Origin: Synechococcaceae bacterium WB8_1B_136 | Lineage (GTDB): Bacteria; Cyanobacteriota; Cyanobacteriia; PCC-6307; Cyanobiaceae | Assembly: GCA_010029175.1 (NCBI GenBank) | Contig: RGNC01000140.1 | Span: 1 to 5,461 of the forward strand | Direction of reading: 5' to 3' | DNA length: 5,461 nt | Shown: positions 4,749 through 5,461 of the stretch, piece after piece | Position numbering within the stretch: position 1 is the stretch's first letter | Layout: each line of letters begins with the position of its first letter | The notes under the pieces: generated by a model | What the model was told of the DNA's origin: nothing | The model's input: only the letters and a program-made list of their open reading frames with translations | Databases searched by the model: none | Position numbers and translations under genes: made by a program

Positions 4749-5461
4749 ATGCGCACCGGCCTCACTCGCCCCCATCAGCTGCTCGAGAGCCGGGCCGCCG
4801 ACGAGCTGCGCCATCAGCTGCTGGCCAGTGGCATCGGCCTGCTCACCGCCGGGCCGCTGGGCCTGCCCGCCGCACTGTTCAGCTTCCGCAAGCTGCAGGG
4901 CAACTGGCTGGCCTGGGCCCTGGTGGGGGTGCTGGCCGCTCCGCCCCTGGCCTACGGCCAGTGGCTGCTGTGGAAGGGCTGGCAGGCGAGCGGAAACAGC
5001 TCCACCGCCACCGCCAATCCCGAAGCCGAACAACTGATCAGCGAAGCCGATCGCGTTGCCCGGGCCTGCACTGAAGCCCTGGGCAACACCGCCCCGGGCG
5101 AGCCGATCCGGAACCCCATCGATGGCAGTGAGCTGTTCTGCGACCGCAGCTACCCCTCGATGGTGGTGATCACCAGCAAGCGCTTCGCGCCGCTCACCCA
5201 GGAGCAGCTCTGTCGCACCTCCGTGCTCAGTCCCGGCACCACCGCCATCCAGATGCAGGTGTCGCCGATGGGACTGCTGGCCTGCACGGGGATTACCCAG
5301 AGCCCCAGCTGGGTCGCAGGGTTCGCCGGCCTCAGCCGCCAGCAGCTCTATCGCCGCTGCACCGACAATCTGCGGCTCGAGGCCGAGCACGGCTTTGAGA
5401 AATCAGCGGTGCAGCTGGGCCGGCACGACTACTGCGCCGAGGAGCGGGCCCTGTTGGCCCG
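4749..5461 (+). CDS. Hypothetical membrane protein with periodic cysteines (3' end outside window)
   Basis: The frame is open from ATG 4749 to the window edge (237 complete codons). I do not recognise the family. Residues 1-22 are polar and charged. Two hydrophobic segments follow (about 23-45 and 53-75) with a short polar turn (FRKLQGN) between them, a hairpin that would place the N-terminus and the long C-terminal part on the same side of the membrane. After a Ser/Thr/Ala linker (81-92) comes a soluble region with cysteines at 107, 131, 155, 179, 204 and 229, spaced 24, 24, 24, 25 and 25 residues apart. Two of the stretches between them end alike (FAPLTQEQLC and FAGLSRQQLYRRC), which suggests a degenerate repeat of about 49 residues. 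The gene is divergent from the pilin run and shares its GC-rich composition. Its link to pilus function is unknown. Confidence 0.8.
   Translation, partial: MRTGLTRPHQLLESRAADELRHQLLASGIGLLTAGPLGLPAALFSFRKLQGNWLAWALVGVLAAPPLAYGQWLLWKGWQASGNSSTATANPEAEQLISEADRVARACTEALGNTAPGEPIRNPIDGSELFCDRSYPSMVVITSKRFAPLTQEQLCRTSVLSPGTTAIQMQVSPMGLLACTGITQSPSWVAGFAGLSRQQLYRRCTDNLRLEAEHGFEKSAVQLGRHDYCAEERALLA

Noticed and set aside
4377..5390. Minus-strand open frame of 337 codons
   Set aside because: It lies antisense to the rightmost gene and in another frame across the start of the PilX/GspK-like gene. Its product is a low-complexity Gly/Ala/Gln-rich string with no recognisable motif, as expected from a long frame in GC-rich DNA. 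The genes it overlaps have pilin signatures or start-site and membrane-segment support.

Overview
The window reads as a type IV pilus / type II secretion-like minor-pilin locus from a Gram-negative-type bacterium, most likely a GC-rich cyanobacterium of the Synechococcus/Cyanobium kind. That assignment is an inference from the style of the pilin-like proteins and the base composition; no rRNA or other marker gene is present to confirm it.

Layout. Positions 1-2514 carry a plus-strand run of four tightly packed genes: the 3' end of a gene that starts before the window (a surface-type C-terminus), a PilV-like prepilin, a GspH/FimT-like prepilin, and a PilW-like prepilin whose C-terminus is fused to six RTX-type calcium-binding nonapeptides and an RTX-style terminal cap. 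Positions 4654-2585 carry a minus-strand run of four genes facing the first: a PilX/GspK-like protein without Glu+5, a PilV-like pilin that starts directly at the mature N-terminus with no leader, a GspH/FimT-like prepilin, and a PilW-like prepilin. The two runs converge on a 70-bp gap (2515-2584). At 4749 a plus-strand gene starts divergently and runs off the right edge; it encodes an unrecognised protein with two membrane segments and six evenly spaced cysteines.

The two pilin runs have the same order (X-position, PilV-like, GspH-like, PilW-like), and the last three positions show recognisable pairwise similarity. They therefore look like two versions of one minor-pilin module placed tail to tail. 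The left version has visibly lower GC (sampled rows about 52-57%) than the right version and the last gene (about 68-72%), which suggests a different origin or a different evolutionary rate.

Working model (inference). Each module supplies the minor pilins that prime and cap a pilus or pseudopilus. The right set looks like a compact housekeeping-style set, and the left set a specialised one whose PilW-like member carries a Ca2+-dependent beta-roll to the cell surface. The prepilin-RTX fusion is the most unusual item here.
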